DNA of 64,000 nt from Vanrija pseudolonga (Eukaryota; Basidiomycota; Tremellomycetes; Trichosporonales; Trichosporonaceae). The notes beneath the pieces are model-generated. The model saw nothing but the letters and a program-made list of their open reading frames with translations. It had not been told where the DNA came from and searched no databases. Within the stretch, counting starts at the first letter, position 1; every line of letters starts with the position of its first letter. The stretch covers positions 124,001 to 188,000 of the forward strand of contig NC_085850.1 of assembly GCF_020906515.1 (NCBI RefSeq), given 5' to 3'. A program made the translations under genes and the position numbers. Of this stretch, positions 21,287 through 33,548 are shown in pieces.

Positions 21287-23480
21287 ATGTCCGTCAACGA
21301 GAAGGCTACGGCCGCGACGTTCGCGCCTGAGAAGGCAGAGGCGCCCATCGACCTGTCGAAGAAGGCGCGCGATGACGACGAGACGTTCGTCGACACCGAG
21401 TCGCTCGTCTCCGACATCACCCTCACGGCCAAGCGCGAGGGCATCAAGCCGGCCTTCCTCGCCAAGGTCGAGGTGCTCAACAAGGCCATTGCGGAGATTG
21501 GAATGGGCAGATATCAGTATGAGCTGTTCTTCTCCGCTGGGTTCGGCTGGTTCGCCGACAACATTTGTGAGTGCTGCGAGGGAGGCGGGCGGTGGGGTGG
21601 TCGAGGGGAGGTGGTCGGGTGGTGAGGCAGAGATCAACCCCGCTGCCCACGTCTACCACTCCTACTCTGCTCTTTTGCCCCTCCGCTGCGTCCCAGAACG
21701 GCAGCTCACACCCCCAGGGCTCCAGGGCATCGCCATCATCATGCCCGCCGTCGCCAACGAGTGGCGCGGCTACCCCGAGGTCCGTCTCGCCACGCTGGCG
21801 CTCTACGTCGGTCTCATCATCGGCGCGACGTTCTGGGGCTGCTCGTGCGACATTATTGGGTGAGTTGGGTGTGTCGTGTTGGCAGCGAGCGCAGTGGACG
21901 GCACGGCTGATGCCGGGTAGCGAGCGGTTCTCGCCTCGCCCGCCTGCCTGCCTGCCTCAGCCATCGGCTATCACTGACACACACACCTAGCCGCCGCCTC
22001 GCGTGGAACTGCACCCTTGTTATCGGCGGCATCTTCGGTATCGCTGCCGGCGCGACCAACAACTTCACTGCGTTCGCCGCCATGATTGCGTGCTGTGGTT
22101 TCGGTGTGGGCGGTAACATGCCCGTTGACGGCACAATGTTCCGTGAGTCGGCAGCCGTCCCCTCGCGCCCTCCCTCCGCCACTAACACGGCCCAGTCGAG
22201 TTCCTCCCCGGAAAGCAGCAGTACCTCCTCACGCTCCTCTCGGTGTGGTGGGCTGTCGGCCAGGTCGTCGCGTCGCTCATCGCGTGGGCGTTCCTCGCGC
22301 GCTGGGGCTGCGAGACGCCCAAGGCCGGCACCTTCTGCACCAAGGAGTCCAACATGGGCTGGCGCTACACCTACTACACGCTCGGCGCGATGATGATCTT
22401 CCTGTGGGCGCTCCGTTTCTTCGTCATGCCCGTGTACGAGTCGCCCAAGTTCCTCGCCTCGATCGGCAAGGACGCGGCGGCCGTCGACATCATCCACAAG
22501 ATCGCCAAGCGCAACGGCAAGGAGAGCAGCCTCACGGTGCAGGACCTCGAGCGCGCCGCGTCCCCCTACCTCTCCGCCGAGGAGAAGGGCAAGGTCGAGA
22601 CCAAGTTCTCGACCATGGAGCTGCTCAAGAACTCGTTCGAGGACGTGTCGTTCGAGCACGTCCGCGCGCTCTTCTCGACCCCGCGCCTCGCCCTCTCCAC
22701 CTCGCTCATCACCCTCTGCTACGCGTCTCTCGGCCTCGCGTACCCCCTGTACAACGGTTTCCTCGGCACCTACCTCGCGCAAAAGTACCAGGACATTGGC
22801 AACATGAACCTCAGCGACACGTACGCCAGCTACACGTACCAGGCGGCATGCGGTATTCCCGGCTCGATCCTTGCCGCGTTCATGGTCGACTGGAGCCGGT
22901 CGGGCCGCAAGCTCGCCATGGCCTCGTTTACCCTGCTCGCCGGCATCTTCCTGTTCGCGCTTACCCAGGCCAAGACGCAGGTGCAGGTCAACGCTCTGAC
23001 CTCGATTGCGGCATTCTTTGAGAACGCGTTCTGTGAGTGGCGTGGGGCCGTCGGTTGCCTGGGTGGCGGCTAGCGAGCGAGCGAGCCGACCCTCCCGAGT
23101 CGCGCGCGACTTGACCCCGACTTGGTACTAACTCTTCCAGACGGCGTGCTGTACGGCTACGCTCCCGAGCTCTTCCCCACGCCTTCGCGCGGCACAGGTG
23201 ACGCCATCTGCTCGGCCGCGTCGCGCGTCACCGGTCTGTTCGCGCCCATTATCGCCGTCTACTCCAAGGCTGGCCTGACGCCCAACGGCCCCGTGTACGC
23301 TTCGGCCGGCATCTTTGTGGCGTAAGTGTGACGGACGCGACACGTTGTTGGATCGCGTCATTTGCGGAACAACGCGCGCGGACAGATAAGAACAATGACA
23401 GCAGCGCGCTAACACTGCCCAGCACTGCCTTTATCATGCTCGCACTCCCTGTCGAGACTCGTGGCAGGACAGCCCTCTGA
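21287..23480 (+). CDS. MFS transporter, SV2/SVOP-like
   Basis: Six exons (21287-21566, 21718-21859, 21991-22142, 22196-23032, 23141-23321, 23423-23480) give 549 residues. The N-terminus is hydrophilic; the membrane part starts at G-M-G-R-Y-Q-Y-E-L-F, typical of the SV2/SVOP branch where an acidic residue sits in helix 1. Then come P-A-V-A-N-E-W, G-F-G-V-G-G-N-M-P-V-D, an F-L-P-G-K motif after helix 5, and Y-A-P-E-L-F-P-T in the second half with P-V-E-T-R-G-R at the end. Members carry organic anions, sugars or nicotinate-type compounds; substrate here unknown. Introns (about 50-150 bases) are longer than in most neighbours. Confidence 0.88.
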
Positions 23481-24354
23481 GCGAATGGCCTGCTCATGGG
23501 TTGCGTCGCGCTCGCATAAACCAAAACAAACAAACACAAAACCATACTATATCCGCGGCCTTCAACCGGCGCCATTAATCTTGCTTAAAACACACTGTAG
23601 CAGTTCAACACTTTGGGATGTAGCGGTCACTCGGTCACTCTTCGCCGCGGCTGGCCCGTCGGCCGGCGCTCCCTTGCGCGGTCGCCCGCAGGCCGCAGGC
23701 TGGCGCGTGCACGCCCGCCAAGGCGCTCGGCGCGACCACAGACCCATTGGCCACTGGGCATCCACTGACATCATGCCCGCTGACACCCTCCCTCCCTCCT
23801 CGGCACTTGCCACCTCGCACCTCCCCAGGTGGCCCCAGCGGCCCCATACGTGCACTGCCGGGCGCCATTGTCTCACATGGCCAGAATCCGAATGGCCCCG
23901 GCGTGCTGCTGTTGCTCCCCCCTGTCGTTTACGCCGGCCCCAAGCGCACGCTGCCACGCTCCCCTCCGCGCCCGACGACTACGTCGGTTGCAAAATGCCG
24001 CACAGCGCGCTCGTCACACCTGCCTTGGCCACTGAGAGCCCACCGCGATGGGTGCGAGAGCAAGACGACCACGACGACAGTGGCCGAAATTTGATGGAGA
24101 GCCCCATGCACTCGCTGCAACCGACGTAGACGACTAAACGAGGGCACCATTGGTCGCCGTTGTTGTTATCAGGCCCCCAGATGTCCTCGTCGTTGCAGGT
24201 GCATGGGGGTAGCCTGCCCCCAGATCTCGGTCCATAAAATCTGGCGTGCTCTCTACCATGCCCGCCCTCTCAGGTCTCCCCCAGTGCCTCGGCGCTGTGG
24301 TATACTGACAGTTACTACTACCTACACCGCGTTTAATCCCCCACCCCCACCCAC
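23481..24354. other. Intergenic
   Basis: About 870 bases; no gene seen. A CATAAAA motif at about 24233 lies 120 bases before the next start codon. Confidence 0.35.
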
Positions 24355-25196
24355 ATGCCCTTCCGCCGCTCCTCGCGCTCGTCGTCCTCCCCGTCCCCCT
24401 CCCCGACGACGACGGCCAAGTCCTCGCCCGTCAGCTCGCTCGGTCTCTGGCTCGACGACGACACGATCAACAAGCAGGTGACCAGCGTCCGCGTCCATCC
24501 CTGTGACCGCGGCTACGAGACCAGCTCCAACGAGTACGACTACGATGGCGACTACGAGCTCGCACGCGACCATGGCTTGTTTGAGATTGACATTGTCGTG
24601 CTCCCGCTGCAGCACCACAACAAGCAGCAGCCAACAAGCCGTCGGCAGAAGAATACCAGGCGCAACAACAGCACAAAGCGCCGCCACCACCACCACGAGG
24701 CGGTAACCCATGCGCACGCCCACGCCCTCGACATGGCGCATGGGCATCCCCACGCGCCGCCGCATCACCACCCCCGCCCGAGCTCACCGGCCGAGAGCCT
24801 GAAAAAGTGGTACTCGTCGCTCCGGGCGCGTCCAGCGACGTGGCTCAAGTGTGAGTGGAGTGTGCAGATGCACGAGGTCGTCGCGTCGCGCGTCGGCGAC
24901 TTAAGCAGCGGCCATGTGCGGCGACGTCGCGACAGTGTTGTCGCCGCTGCCGCCGCCGCCATTGGGCACTTGTTGCGGAATGCTCCGCCAAGTCGCGTCG
25001 CGTCGCGTCCAGTTCAGACCAGCCCACCTCCCCCCCTTGTACCTCGCTGTCCCGTTCGTCGCTAACTGCATGCATAGTCGGCCAAGCACCACCCCGAACG
25101 ACTACGACGACGGCGGCGACGGCGGCTGCTACCCTCCGCACCTGCGCTGGTCGTCCCGGCACGCCCTGTGCGCCGCGCCACGTCACACTCCATTAA
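24355..25196 (+). CDS. Small His-rich protein, unknown
   Basis: First exon 24355-24850 encodes 165 residues: a Ser-rich start, a structured-looking acidic stretch (L-W-L-D-D-D-T-I-N-K-Q, Y-E-T-S-S-N-E-Y-D-Y-D), a basic Q/R patch, then a His cluster with H-H-H-H and repeated A-H or P-H pairs. A good donor follows K-W-Y-S-S-L...T-W-L-K. I join it to 25078-25196 through a 227-base intron with a clean CTAAC branch point, giving 204 residues. The intron is long for this genome, so the 3' exon is uncertain. The His-rich part could bind metal. No family recognised. Confidence 0.4.
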
Positions 25197-25820
25197 CCCA
25201 ACGCACGGCGCCGACCTCCTCCCCAGCACGACCATGGCCGCGCGGCACCCACTCTCATTCTATGTCTCTCCTAGTCCTCGTCTCCCCTCTCTACGCGTCG
25301 CTTCGCCGCGAAGGCTGCGCCGCGCTCCGTCCATAAGCGCACTACTCCAAGCGCACTCCACCAAGTAAAGGCACGCTGCGTGCCTCCTAAGTCTTTTCTA
25401 GTAGACTGTTCCTATACTCGCCAGTCCAGCAAGAAGTCCGCCAAGTTGCTCTCCGTCCCCGTCTCGTCCTCGTCCCTCCCACCACCAACTGTAGTTCACC
25501 CCCCTGTATACCGTTCCACAAGCCTGGCCAGCATCCGCGTTGTCTCCCCCTCCTCTCTGTCGCCAAACAGCAACACGCGACGACTCCTCTCGACAACACC
25601 CAACAACGCGCGACGCGACACCCACTTGACAGGCGTTGAACGAAACGCAAATGCCCAACCGATAACACGCCAACCCAGCCCAGCGGCCACCCAGCGGTAA
25701 ACACCCCTCCCTGTCCGTATCATCCGACGACGACGCGTGTGACTGTATTCGATGCATCATTGTGCGCGATGCATTCCGTGCCTACCACGCGTGCACTGTA
25801 TGTGCATCCGTGCATGCGCC

Positions 25821-25834
25821 GGGGGGGGGGGGGG
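25821..25834 (+). repeat. Poly-G tract (G14)
   Basis: Fourteen consecutive G on the plus strand. Such runs are error-prone in sequencing, so the length may be uncertain. Confidence 0.8.
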
Positions 25835-26532
25835 TGGCCCCAGCCGCGTGATGCCAGTTCTTTTCCGACGCTAAGCCCGATTTGCGGCTGCCGAGATCAT
25901 GGGATGGACATGGTTGGCAGCAGGTGGGCATGTCGGGTGGTTATCATCTGAGACAGAACATCAAGATGGACGGGTTTCCAAGATTGCTAGCGCGTTTCGA
26001 CATGAGCAAGCCGGACCAGACACGGCACCTCCCCCTGCATGGTCCTGGCTACACCCGACATCCGACCTGCCTGCTCGACGGTGCTCGTTGTCCCATTTCC
26101 GGTCCAACCGAGGCCAGGTACCGCCAAACTCACGCCACGGATGGCCCAACCACTGGCCCAGGTTCGGCAGATAGCCCTCTTTGACGTCCCTCCGACGTCC
26201 ATCGGCCGGTGCTCACAGCCCGTCCAGCAGTTGTTTCTTGCCGTTCATACCCCCCTGGCACACAACAACTGGGCTCGCGTTCCTCTCGAGTGCCTGGAGC
26301 GCGTGCTAACATCGGGTCAGGTCAGCGACCAGCCTGATAACTGGGTTTCAGACACGCGTTAGTGGAGGAGACCGCGTCCCGTCGCTCCACGGCAGGCTAC
26401 AGCCGCCTTCTTGCTCACTGTTGGTGTCGGTCGCTCAAGCGAACAAGTCAGGTCCAACAACGCGCACGATATGGCCGTCCTCTCGGTCTCGCCAAGCCCC
26501 ACGCGAAGAGAGCGTTTCAAGATGCGGCCAGA

Positions 26533-26538
26533 TATAAA
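26533..26538 (+). promoter_or_regulatory. TATA box of P450 gene 1
   Basis: TATAAA 84 bases before the ATG at 26617. Confidence 0.55.
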
Positions 26539-26616
26539 CCGCGGAGCCGTTTGTTTATCGGGCCAGTGCCAGCCCTCGAGAAACTCACAAAGACGACGAC
26601 GACACCACCTCTCACA

Positions 26617-28546
26617 ATGGCAGCAGCGACAATGACCCTCCCAGACCTCTTGATCCTCCCGGCCAACGGTTCGCGGTCGCTCCCGGTGTGGCCGCTCGAC
26701 GCGAGCAGTTCCAGCTGGTCGTGGTCGCTGCCCAACCTCCTCCACCCGATCGCCTGGCTGCTCTCGGCGCCACTGTACCTCTCCATCCCGCTCGGCTTCG
26801 CCCTCCTCCTCTTCGCGATCTACCTCTACGTCTTCCACTACCCGACGTGGTCGCTGAGCGGTGACTTTGGCAACCTCCCCGGTCCCGACGTCCCCACCAG
26901 CTGGTGGGAGGGCAACTGGGCCGACTTTAAGAACACACCCAACGAGGACGGCGCGGGTGCTGCTCTCCCTATCGACTGGGTCGAGAAGTGGCACACGGGC
27001 CGCTTCCACTCCCACATGGGCAGCCACATGTTCTACACGACCGACCTGACGGCGCTCAACCACGTCCTCAACAACTCGCACCTCTTCCCCAAGCCCGACC
27101 GCTACTTCAACCTGCTCGGCATCTTGGTCGGCCGTAACGGCCTCGCCGTGCTCTCCGGCGACGCCCACCGCCGCTGCCGCAAGGTCATGAACCCGACCTT
27201 TAACGCGCCCGCCGTCCGCGCCATGGTGCCCATCTTCTACGACAAGGCCCAGGAGCTCCGCGACAAGTTTGTCTCCTTCTTCGACCCCGCCAACGACGGC
27301 CTCCTGACTTCCCGCAAGGCCCCCGACGCGTCAGAGCGTATCCCCGGCACCCGCAAAGTCGATGTCCAGACCTACATGGGCGAGGTGGGCCTCGACTGCA
27401 TCGGTGCCGCAGGGTTCAGCTACAACATTGGCGCTGTGGCTGAGCGCCAGTCCGAGTTCACCGACACCTGGCGTGCGATGCTCGAGTCGTTTGGCACCGT
27501 CGAGAAGCGCGAGATTGCCCAGATCTTCGCTGGTGCGCCTCTGCTCGAGAAGATTGTAAGTGGAACACAACCCATGCCGGCCTCGTGCTCACACTGCAGC
27601 CCCTCGACGCCCAGGCCAAGATGACCAAGTACAACGCCGCCGTGGTCGATGTCGGAAGGGTAGGTGCTCTTTGACCCACTGTTCCAAACCACCCACTCAC
27701 ACCCCCCAGCGCCTCGTCAACGACAAGGTGTCGGCTCTCAACGCTGCCCTCCACACCGGTGTGGACCCCAAGACCGAGCTGGGGCGCGACGTGGTCTCCA
27801 ACCTCATCCTCGCCAACTCGGGTCCCAACGTTCCCGCCCACCTCAAGATGAGCACCGACGACGTCGTCGACCAGATCCGCACGCTGCTGTTCGCCGGCGC
27901 CGAGACCACCTCCGTAACCATGTCGTACATCCTCTACCGACTTGCGCGGCATCCGGAGATGCAGGCGCGCCTGCGCGAGGAGATCATGTCGATCGACGAC
28001 GACCAGCCTAGCCTTGAAACACTCAACAGCCTCACGTTCCTCGAGTACTTTGTGCGCGAGGTGCTCCGCCTCCACGCACCCGTGGGCATCGCGCTGCGCG
28101 TCGCCGCGGAGGACACGCACATCCCGCTCGGCAAGCCCATCCGCGGGCGTGACGGCCGCATGATGGACTCGATCATGGTGCCCAAGGGCCAGGCAATCTT
28201 CATCCCAATAGCCAACGTGAACGTCGACAAGACCATCTGGGGGCCCGACGCGTCCGAGTTCATCCCCGACCGCCATGTACAGGAGCCAAAGGTCAAGGTG
28301 CCAGGCGTGTACGGCAACCTCATGACGTTCCTCGGCGGCACGCGCAACTGCATCGGATACCGCTTCAGCCTCGCCGAGACAAAGGTCGTCATCTTCACCC
28401 TCCTCCGCACGTTTGCGTTCGAGCCCCTCCCGTCCAACCCCCAGCAGCTGCGCATGTCGGGGCTCGACCTGCGGTCGTACTCTGTCGGACAGGGGCTCGA
28501 GACGGCACCCGAGGTGCCGCTGCTCATGCGCATGGTCGATGAGTAG
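26617..28546 (+). CDS. Cytochrome P450, tandem copy 1
   Basis: Three exons (26617-27555, 27600-27659, 27710-28546) give 611 residues. A long N-terminus carries a membrane anchor around L-L-H-P-I-A-W-L-L-S-A-P and a second hydrophobic run L-L-F-A-I-Y-L-Y-V-F. P450 hallmarks: C-helix-region H-R-R-C-R-K, I-helix A-G-A-E-T-T, K-helix E-V-L-R, P-D-R-H, and the heme loop L-G-G-T-R-N-C-I-G with axial Cys547. It is an ER-bound, NADPH-reductase-dependent monooxygenase, probably for a hydrophobic substrate. The tandem paralogue at 29088 shares both intron positions but has six more. A zinc alcohol dehydrogenase follows, so the three may oxidise one substrate in sequence, which is inference. Confidence 0.9.
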
Positions 28547-29087
28547 GGCAAGGGTTGAGGTTTGTACAGTAGATAAATATACCGGGGACACTGTGTAGCC
28601 ACCGGATACAGCAGCAACAGCGATAGCGATAGGGACTTTACGATCATAATGACAGACATCTGATGCATTTCTCAGCCACGACGAGGTGCCGGCGGCAAAG
28701 GAGGACAAAGGAGGCATGGCTGACATGAAGAGCAAGTGCCACAAGGAGAAACCATCCTCGTATCGGCTCCTCCGGCTCCTCCGGCCGGAATATCCGTCCC
28801 GATGCCGGGTAAGTGGCAGGCATACAGCCACTCACAATGTAAAGAGAGTTGCATCATTGCCAGAGTTTATTTTGTTTCAGGACATCAAGGCCGGCCGGAA
28901 GATCTGGGGAGAGAGCCGGCGTCGTCGTCGCGAGGACAGTCGAGGCACGTCTACGAACACTGACGCTGTTGCGTGCTTGCTTCCTGGGGCTCTTGCTCTC
29001 CTCCGACGGACGGTTATATGCACCGAGCGCCGCCCGCCGCCCGCCGCCCTCTCCTCTTCCCATCACCCACTCCTCTCACTCGGCCTC
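28547..29087. other. Intergenic between tandem P450s
   Basis: About 540 bases; 3' end of P450 1 and promoter of P450 2, with TATATG at 29015-29020, 68 bases before the start. Confidence 0.4.
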
Positions 29088-31155
29088 ATGACCAACTCGT
29101 CGCTACCGCAGGTGCTGGCGCCGGTGGCCGCTGTGGCCGCCGTGGTCGCGGGCACGTCGCTGCTCGTCACCGTCCCGGCGGCGCTGGTCCTCGTCGCGCT
29201 CCTCACCTGGGCCTACCTGTACCCGTACCGCCGCGCCTCGCTCCACCCATCATTCGCCAACCTGCACGGCCCAGTGAACTCGTCGGCGGTCTTTGGCAAC
29301 TGGCGCGACTTTCTCGACTCGGCCAACGACGACGGCACCGACAGCAGCCTCCCGCTCGAGTGGACCGAGCCGTGGCCTACCGGCCGCATCCACGGCTTCT
29401 TCGGCACACACATCTTCTACTCTACTGACCCCGGCGCGATGAGCTACATGCTCGCCAACGACGAGGTGTTCCAGAAGCCCCCGCGCCTGCTCAACCTCCT
29501 CGGCATCCTCGTCGGCGGGCAGGGCCTGCTAATGCTCGAGGGCAACCCGCACCGGCGGGCGCGCAAGGTGGGGGCGCGGGCGGCGCGGGTATTCGGCGGA
29601 CACTGACTTGGCCGCCCAGGCCATGAACCCCACGTTTGGGCCGCCCGCTATCCGCGAGCTCGTGCCCCTCTTCTACGACAAGGCGTTTGAGCTCCGCGAC
29701 AAGTTTGCGTCGTTCTTCGACCCTGCGAACGACGGCGTCGCGCTCGCACGCAGGGCCGAGGGCGACGACAAGATTGTGCGTGGCGTCCGAAGTGGAGGCT
29801 GACGCCGCCCAGGTCGTCGGCGGACGCCGCAAGGTCGACGTGCAAAAGCCTCTGGCCGAGTTCGCGCTCGACGTGATCGGCACGGCGGGCTTCAGCCACG
29901 ACACGGCGGCGCTCAACAGCTCGCCGTCCGAGTTCACCGACGCCTGGCGCGCGATGCAGGTGTCGCTAGGGCAGAAGGGCAAGCGCGAGCTCGCGCAGCT
30001 GTTTGCGATGATGCCCGTGCTGGAGAAGATTGTGCGTGTGGAGACCGGGGCCAGCGTGGCTGAGTCACGCGCAGCCCGTCGACGCACAGGTCAAGATGAC
30101 GGCGTACAACGACGCAGCGGTCAAGGTCGGGAAGGTGAGTTGGCTGTTGTTGCTCCAAAAACTGACCCCAGCGCCTGGTGGGGAACAAGATGGCCGCGCT
30201 TGAAGCCGCCGGGGGCGATGCCAAGTCGGAGCTCGGACGCGACCTCGTCTCGCTGCTGCTCAAGTCCAACCTGGCGTCCAAGACGTCAGAGAAGATGACC
30301 ACGGATGAGATCGTAGACCAGATCCGGACCTTCGTGGGTGCATCAACTGCGGCCGAGCTGACTGTAGCTCTTTGCTGGGGCCGAAACCACCGCCGTTGCC
30401 ATGTCGTACGCGCTGTGGCGGCTGGGGCGTCACCCGGAGATGCAAGACAAGCTACGCAAGGAGATCCTGACGGTGGAGGAGGACAACCCGAGCTTGTGGG
30501 TCCTTGGCCGACGGTCCAGTTCTGACCCACCCCAGCGACACGCTCAACGGCCTCACGTACCTCGAGTACTTTGTGCGCGAGATCTTGCGCATCCACTCGC
30601 CCGTATCAAACACGATTCGCATGGCCATGAGCGACGTGGTAATCCCGCTCAGCAAGCCGACCAAGGGGCGTGACGGGAGCCTGGTCGACAGTGTCGTGTT
30701 GCGCAAGGGCACGACAGTCATGATCCGTAAGTTGGCCGCGTGGCCCTGCCTATCCACTCACCCACTCACGCCGCCCCAGCCATCGCGAGCGTCAACGTCG
30801 CGTCGAGCATCTGGGGCCCAGACGCTACCACGTTCAACCCCGACCGCCACGCGACCGAGCCGACCATCAAGACGCCGGGGATCTACGCCAACCTCATGAC
30901 GTTTATCGGCGGGCCGCGTAACTGCATTGGGTACAGGTTCTCGATTGCCGAGATCAAGGTCGCGCTGTTCGTCCTCCTCCGGAGCTTTAGCTTTGAGGTC
31001 CTGCCCGATATGCCGGAGCAGCGCCGCATGCCGTGAGTCGTGGGGCGTGGGTGAAGCTGACGCCGCGTAGTGGGATCGACTTGAGGTCGTACAGCTTGGG
31101 GCAGGGGCTGCCACTTGCCCCGGAGATGCCGCTGCTCGTGCGTGTGCTCGAGTAG
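29088..31155 (+). CDS. Cytochrome P450, tandem copy 2
   Basis: Nine exons (29088-29567, 29620-29775, 29813-30031, 30075-30134, 30172-30333, 30368-30495, 30536-30726, 30780-31032, 31071-31155) sum to 577 residues in frame. One N-terminal membrane anchor (V-A-A-V-V-A-G-T-S-L-L-V). Hallmarks: I-helix A-G-A-E-T-T right after an intron, K-helix E-I-L-R, P-D-R-H, heme loop I-G-G-P-R-N-C-I-G. Long stretches match copy 1, such as L-L-N-L-L-G-I-L-V-G and S-F-F-D-P-A-N-D-G, so this is a tandem duplication. The eight introns are 34-53 bases. Same reaction type as copy 1, with probably different specificity given the divergent N-terminus. Confidence 0.9.
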
Positions 31156-31633
31156 ACGAGGCGATGGAGACGGACAGCCGTGTCCGCGGTTGTCCTGCCA
31201 AGCGAGGAGTCTGCTTGAATGCACAGGATAGCAGATACGCGACGATACCATACATCTACGCGATACATATGCATGTGCTGTACATAAGCTACCCCTTCGG
31301 CGTCTAGAGACATGTCGGCCACCCATCTCCGAGTTTAGCCAGAATTATCGAGTATCGCAACCAAGTTACTCGATAGGCGAGTCGGAACATGGCAACATGC
31401 CGCGGAGTACAGATAACGGCGTGCAGAGTACCGCCAAACCGAGGGGCTGTTGACTGCTGACATGACATCGATGCGCGTATCGAGTACATACATGCTTGCC
31501 GGCGGGGCCTCGCCGACGGCGGGTGGGGCACCTACATAGCTCCTCCCCTCGCTCGGCGACTATATGACGCGCGACGCCGAGCTGATGAGCTGGAGTACCC
31601 CGTCCCACAAAGCACAGCCCCCAACCGCACACC
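31156..31633. other. Intergenic, P450 2 to alcohol dehydrogenase
   Basis: About 480 bases with no gene. TATATG at 31561-31566 is 73 bases before the dehydrogenase start. Confidence 0.4.
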
Positions 31634-32879
31634 ATGACCATCACGCCCATCCCCACGACGCAGCTCGCAGCAGTCTCGCGCTCCAAAGAGGCCGGGACGG
31701 TAGTCGAGACCATCCCGGTAGTGCAGCCAGAGGACCTGAAGCCGGGGCAGGCGCTCGTGCGTCTGCGCTACTCTGGCGTGTGCCATGTAAGTCCTCCTCC
31801 ACTCCTCTGTGGGTGGGCCGCACGCACGGCAACTCACGCCCCGCAGTCCGACTACAGCCTCATCCACGACGAGTTCGCCCTGCCCACCCCGCGGCCCTGC
31901 ATCGCCGGGCACGAGGGCACGGGGGAGATCGTCGCGCTCAACGACCCCATCACGAAGCTCAAGGTCGGGGACCGGGGTGAGTTGGCCAAAAAAACAGAGA
32001 GCAGGGCTGACGCCGCAGTCGGGATCAAGTACATCATCCACTCGTGTAACCAGTGCGAGACGTGTCTAGCCGGCGACGAGGCCATCTGCGCCGAGGCGAA
32101 GCACTCTGTGTTCGACGAGCCGGGCACCTTCCAGCAATAGTACGTCCTCCGCCTCCCACCAGCTAACATCCCCAGCGCCGTATCGTACACGTCCCAGCTG
32201 ACGCCCATCCCGGCCAACCTCGACCTGGCCATCGCCGCGCCCGTCCTCTGCGCCGGCCTGACAGTCTGGCGTGCGCTCAAGGAGTCCAACACGCGCGCAG
32301 GCCAGTGGATCGCCATCCCCGGCGCTGGCGGCGGCCTGGGCTCCCTGGCGGTCCAGTACGCCGTGTTCATGGGCCTGAACGTCATCGCGATCGACTCGGG
32401 CGCGGACAAGCAGGCGATGTGTGAGGCGAACGGCGTGCGCGCCTTCCTCGACTTCAAGCTCGTCGAGGACATGGTCTCCGCGATCCAGGGCGCCACGACC
32501 GACGGGCGCGGGCCGCACGCCGCGCTCGTCACCAGTCCCAAAGTGGAAGCGTACACCCTCGCGATGCGCTATATCCGGCCCGGTGGGCGCGTGGTGGCCG
32601 TCGGCATCCCGCCCGAGGGGAGCGAGTTCAAGGCCGACATGCTCACGTCCGTCGTGGAGCGCAAGTCCATCGTCACGAGCTATGTCGGCTCCCGCCTCGA
32701 CGCGCTCGAGGCGCTCCAGATCGTCGCGGACGGACATGTCAAGCAGCAGGTTGTTGTCGAGCCCTTGCGCAACATTGATGATATTTATCGCCGGATGCAC
32801 GCCGGCAAGGTCGCTGGACGGGTTGTGGTCGATTGTAAGTTCACTTGTTGGACGGGCGCTAACGGCAGTGTGGCAGTAG
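31634..32879 (+). CDS. Zinc-dependent alcohol dehydrogenase
   Basis: Five exons (31634-31786, 31847-31976, 32019-32139, 32176-32834, 32869-32879) give 357 residues; the last exon adds only three codons and the stop. It is a medium-chain dehydrogenase: catalytic zinc ligands in G-V-C-H-S-D and G-H-E-G-T-G, structural zinc cysteines in C-N-Q-C-E-T-C with a fourth Cys after D-E-A-I, and a NAD(P) Rossmann motif G-A-G-G-G-L-G. A likely cytosolic alcohol/aldehyde oxidoreductase. Its place directly after two tandem P450s suggests that it oxidises a P450-made alcohol, which is inference. Confidence 0.9.
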
Positions 32880-33149
32880 GATGTGGCTTGGGTGGTGCAA
32901 CTCTGAAGAACAAGGCAGGACAAGGCAGCACGGATGCATGGGTTGACGATGATAGGGCGAGGGAAGCAAGTTCGACAATACCGGACGGTGCGAGTTCGCT
33001 CGCTGCCTGACGCGCCGGCGTGTTGTTTGTGTCGACACTGACCATCACTCAACCTGCTCCCCCGCGCGCCGCCAACCGCTCACGCGCACAACACTCATGA
33101 TTCAACTCTGCTTCCTGTCACCTCTTCACTTCTCTTCACCAATACCACA

Positions 33150-33548
33150 ATGAACAAGACGGACTGCGACTTTCCCGCCACGGCACCAGCCAACGCAATC
33201 GTGCTGCACCCCCCGCCGCCGCCGACGGCCAGCATAACCGCTCCGGCCACCAACGCCGCCACCGACTCTGCGACCGGCGACACCGACGCCGCGGCCCGCG
33301 TCGCCGCCGACTGTCCGTGGGCGTGGACCTACCTCTCCACGCACATCTGTGACGCCGCCACCACTGCGCCGAGTACCGGCGTCACGGGCGTCTATGGCCC
33401 CCCTATCACCACGACGAAGAACGCAGCGCCGAGCTCGGCTCCCGCTCATGGCACCGCGCCGCGCTCGGCGGGAGACAAGGTCCATGCTGCTGTATCGGTG
33501 GTACTTGTCGTCCTCGTCATACATGTGCTCGTTGCGCTGTACCAGTAG
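33150..33548 (+). CDS. Small Pro/Ala/Thr-rich protein with C-terminal membrane helix
   Basis: A 132-residue single-exon frame. The N-terminal 110 residues are rich in Ala, Thr and Pro, with a short segment C-P-W-A-W-T-Y-L-S-T-H-I-C that could form a disulphide or metal site. The last 20 residues form one hydrophobic helix (V-S-V-V-L-V-V-L-V-I) ending four residues after it, the layout of a tail-anchored protein. No signal peptide. A splice donor-like GTGAGT overlaps the stop, but using it also leads to a stop. No family recognised. Confidence 0.5.
   Translation: MNKTDCDFPATAPANAIVLHPPPPPTASITAPATNAATDSATGDTDAAARVAADCPWAWTYLSTHICDAATTAPSTGVTGVYGPPITTTKNAAPSSAPAHGTAPRSAGDKVHAAVSVVLVVLVIHVLVALYQ

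Larger units (their letters stand above)
25197..26616. other. Intergenic upstream of P450 1
   Basis: About 1.4 kb, no convincing gene. Contains a run of 14 G and the TATA box of the next gene. Confidence 0.4.

Noticed and set aside
25380-25700. 106-codon plus-strand frame in the intergenic region
   Set aside because: Ser/Pro/Thr-rich composition expected from GC-rich non-coding DNA; no splice partner, conserved motif or promoter.
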